The notes under the pieces are model-generated. The model ran no database searches. It saw nothing but the letters and a program-made list of their open reading frames with translations, and was not told where the DNA came from. Shown here piece by piece: positions 5,826 to 6,841 of a stretch of DNA of 6,841 nt. Position numbers and translations under genes: made by a program. Numbering within the stretch: the stretch's first letter is position 1; each line of letters starts with the position of its first letter. The stretch spans positions 1 through 6,841 of the forward strand of contig JAKSPR010000158.1 of the NCBI GenBank assembly GCA_024404655.1, in the 5' to 3' direction. This stretch comes from Clostridia bacterium (GTDB lineage Bacteria > Bacillota > Clostridia > Oscillospirales > CAG-272).

Positions 5826-6841
5826 TTATGCTACAGACTTGCTGTAGTAAGAACTGAAATACTGGAATCCAGCCTTCTCAAGCCTCTGGTTTGAGAGGGC
5901 TGTTTTCATTATTGGGCTATCTGCTATACGCCAATATCCCTTCCTTGAGCATGCGAGAATTCCTGCGCTGTGGTTCGAAATTCCAAGTTTGTGAAGATTT
6001 CTCCACCTCGTTCGTACCCTCTTCCATTTCTTCCAAAACACCATGCGGATACGCCTGCGCATCCATTCATCAATGTCTTTCAGATATTCTTTCATGCTCG
6101 CCAGCTTGTAGTAGTTCACCCAGCCTATTACGAATCTTGTCAATGCTTCTTTCCATTCTTCGTAACTGTTGACATTTCTTCTGCTCGTGAGTTCCTTAAC
6201 CTTTGCTTTCATCTTCGCTTTAGACTTTTCGTGCACTCTCAGACAGAAACCTTTTGCGTTTTTGTAGAAGCCATAGCCTAGAAATTTTATCTTTCCTGCA
6301 TATGCCACCACAGTCTTCTCCCTGTTCACCTTAAGAAACAGTTTCTTTTCAATGTAGGGAATGAGGTGTTCCAGTGTCTGCTTCGCACTTGCTTTGCTTC
6401 CGCAAAAGATTACCATATCGTCTGCGTATCTGACAAAGCTGTGTCCTCTGCGTTTCAGCTCGTGGTCAAGTTCGTTGAGCATAATGTTTGCACATAACGG
6501 ACTCAGCGGTCCGCCCTGCGGTACTCCCACCTCGGTATCTTCGAATTTTCCACACCACACAACGCCAGCTCTGAGATATTTGTGGATGAGAGATAGTACT
6601 CTTCCGTCCTTAATATCTCTTGCAAGTATTTCCATGAGCTTGCTTTGGTTGACCGTGTCGAAGAACTTTTCCAAGTCCATGTCCACGGTCCATAGCTTTC
6701 CTTGCTCAAGGTATTCCTTACTTTTCTTCAGTGCATCGTGGGCACTTCTTTTCGGTCTGAAACCGTAGCTTGTCTCTGCGAATTTCGGTTCGTAGATTGG
6801 GGTCAGCACCTGTGCGATTGCCTGCTGGATGACTCGGTCTA
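5826..6841 (-). CDS. Group II intron reverse transcriptase/maturase (C-terminal part, open at right edge)
   Basis: At least 337 residues, entering from the right edge as DRVIQQAIAQVLTPIYEP, so the N-terminus is missing. The frame can be started at a GTG at 6809, but the conserved RT sequence continues upstream, so that is not the true start. In the visible order: SYGFRPKRSAHDA, motif A (VDMDLEKFFD, first catalytic Asp), VPQGGPLSPL, the YADD active site at 6417-6428, then NREKT and KFLGYGF. The maturase (X) domain follows, including WVNYYK and RRRIRMVFWKKWKRVRTRW, and the end is KGYWRIADSPIMKTALSNQR...FSSYYSKSVA. Nothing resembling an HNH endonuclease follows. RT and maturase motifs are intact in the visible part, with no frameshift, so the protein could be active. 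Its role is intron splicing and copying into DNA. Confidence 0.95.
   Translation of the reverse strand, partial: DRVIQQAIAQVLTPIYEPKFAETSYGFRPKRSAHDALKKSKEYLEQGKLWTVDMDLEKFFDTVNQSKLMEILARDIKDGRVLSLIHKYLRAGVVWCGKFEDTEVGVPQGGPLSPLCANIMLNELDHELKRRGHSFVRYADDMVIFCGSKASAKQTLEHLIPYIEKKLFLKVNREKTVVAYAGKIKFLGYGFYKNAKGFCLRVHEKSKAKMKAKVKELTSRRNVNSYEEWKEALTRFVIGWVNYYKLASMKEYLKDIDEWMRRRIRMVFWKKWKRVRTRWRNLHKLGISNHSAGILACSRKGYWRIADSPIMKTALSNQRLEKAGFQYFSSYYSKSVA

Larger units (their letters stand above)
5741..6841 (-). mobile_element. Group II intron, 3' portion (class IIC-like), 5' end outside the window
   Basis: A minus-strand retroelement made of a reverse transcriptase/maturase gene (5826-6841, open to the right), followed after 9 bp by a domain V hairpin and then domain VI ending near 5741. 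Group II introns self-splice with maturase help and insert into DNA by reverse splicing. The lack of an HNH/En domain after the maturase region points to class IIC, a class that usually inserts behind transcription terminators. The 5' exon, domains I-III and any such target hairpin lie beyond the right edge. The 3' boundary is set by the domain VI base and an ...GAT end; it could be off by 1-2 nt. The intron lies 14 bp past the solute-binding protein stop and points the opposite way. Confidence 0.88.

Noticed and set aside
6361..6768. Plus-strand frame of 135 codons
   Set aside because: Antisense shadow of the reverse transcriptase gene, which carries all the expected motifs.
6807..6809. GTG as start of the reverse transcriptase
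   Set aside because: Conserved RT sequence (DRVIQQAIAQ) continues in frame to the window edge, so the gene is cut by the window rather than starting here.

Overview
The window looks like chromosome from a Gram-positive gut-type Clostridia (Oscillospiraceae/Ruminococcaceae-like). The support is strong AGGAGG-type Shine-Dalgarno sites, the infC-rpmI-rplT translation operon with a leader terminator, a lipoprotein solute-binding protein carrying a D-x-N-x-D-x-x-x-D calcium-type loop, and a group II intron of the kind common in these bacteria. The genus cannot be fixed from the sequence alone.

Left half (1-2750), all on the minus strand. Reading right to left, there is a near-consensus promoter with an A-tract upstream element (2696-2750), then a leader of about 170 nt ending in an intrinsic terminator. 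Next come infC (IF-3, apparently starting at ATT), rpmI (L35) and rplT (L20), a terminator at 1228-1260, a TrmH/SpoU-type RNA 2'-O-methyltransferase gene, and the N-terminal part of dprA running off the left edge. The leader has the layout of the Firmicutes L20 leader, in which L20 represses its own operon by premature termination. The methyltransferase and dprA are closely spaced and have no clear promoter of their own, so they probably depend at least partly on read-through.

Middle (2725-3011): a divergent intergenic region. It has a consensus promoter facing right (2946-2974) and a GC-rich stretch that could encode a 56-residue hydrophobic peptide but lacks a ribosome binding site.

Right half (3012-5726), plus strand: two genes 18 bp apart. 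The first encodes a cytoplasmic PHP-fold (CehA/McbA-like) metal-dependent hydrolase and the second a lipoprotein ABC solute-binding protein. They look like the start of an uptake-and-hydrolysis operon whose substrate cannot be read from the sequence and whose permeases are not in the window.

Right edge (5741-6841): the 3' part of a group II intron in the opposite orientation. It has a reverse transcriptase/maturase gene open at the right edge, with no endonuclease domain, followed by recognisable domains V and VI. The intron ends 14 bp after the solute-binding protein's stop codon, so it sits between that gene and whatever followed it. No convincing new defence or other undescribed system is visible. 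The most useful leads are the leader attenuator, the hydrolase/binding-protein pair, the intron junction and the unexplained intergenic segment.
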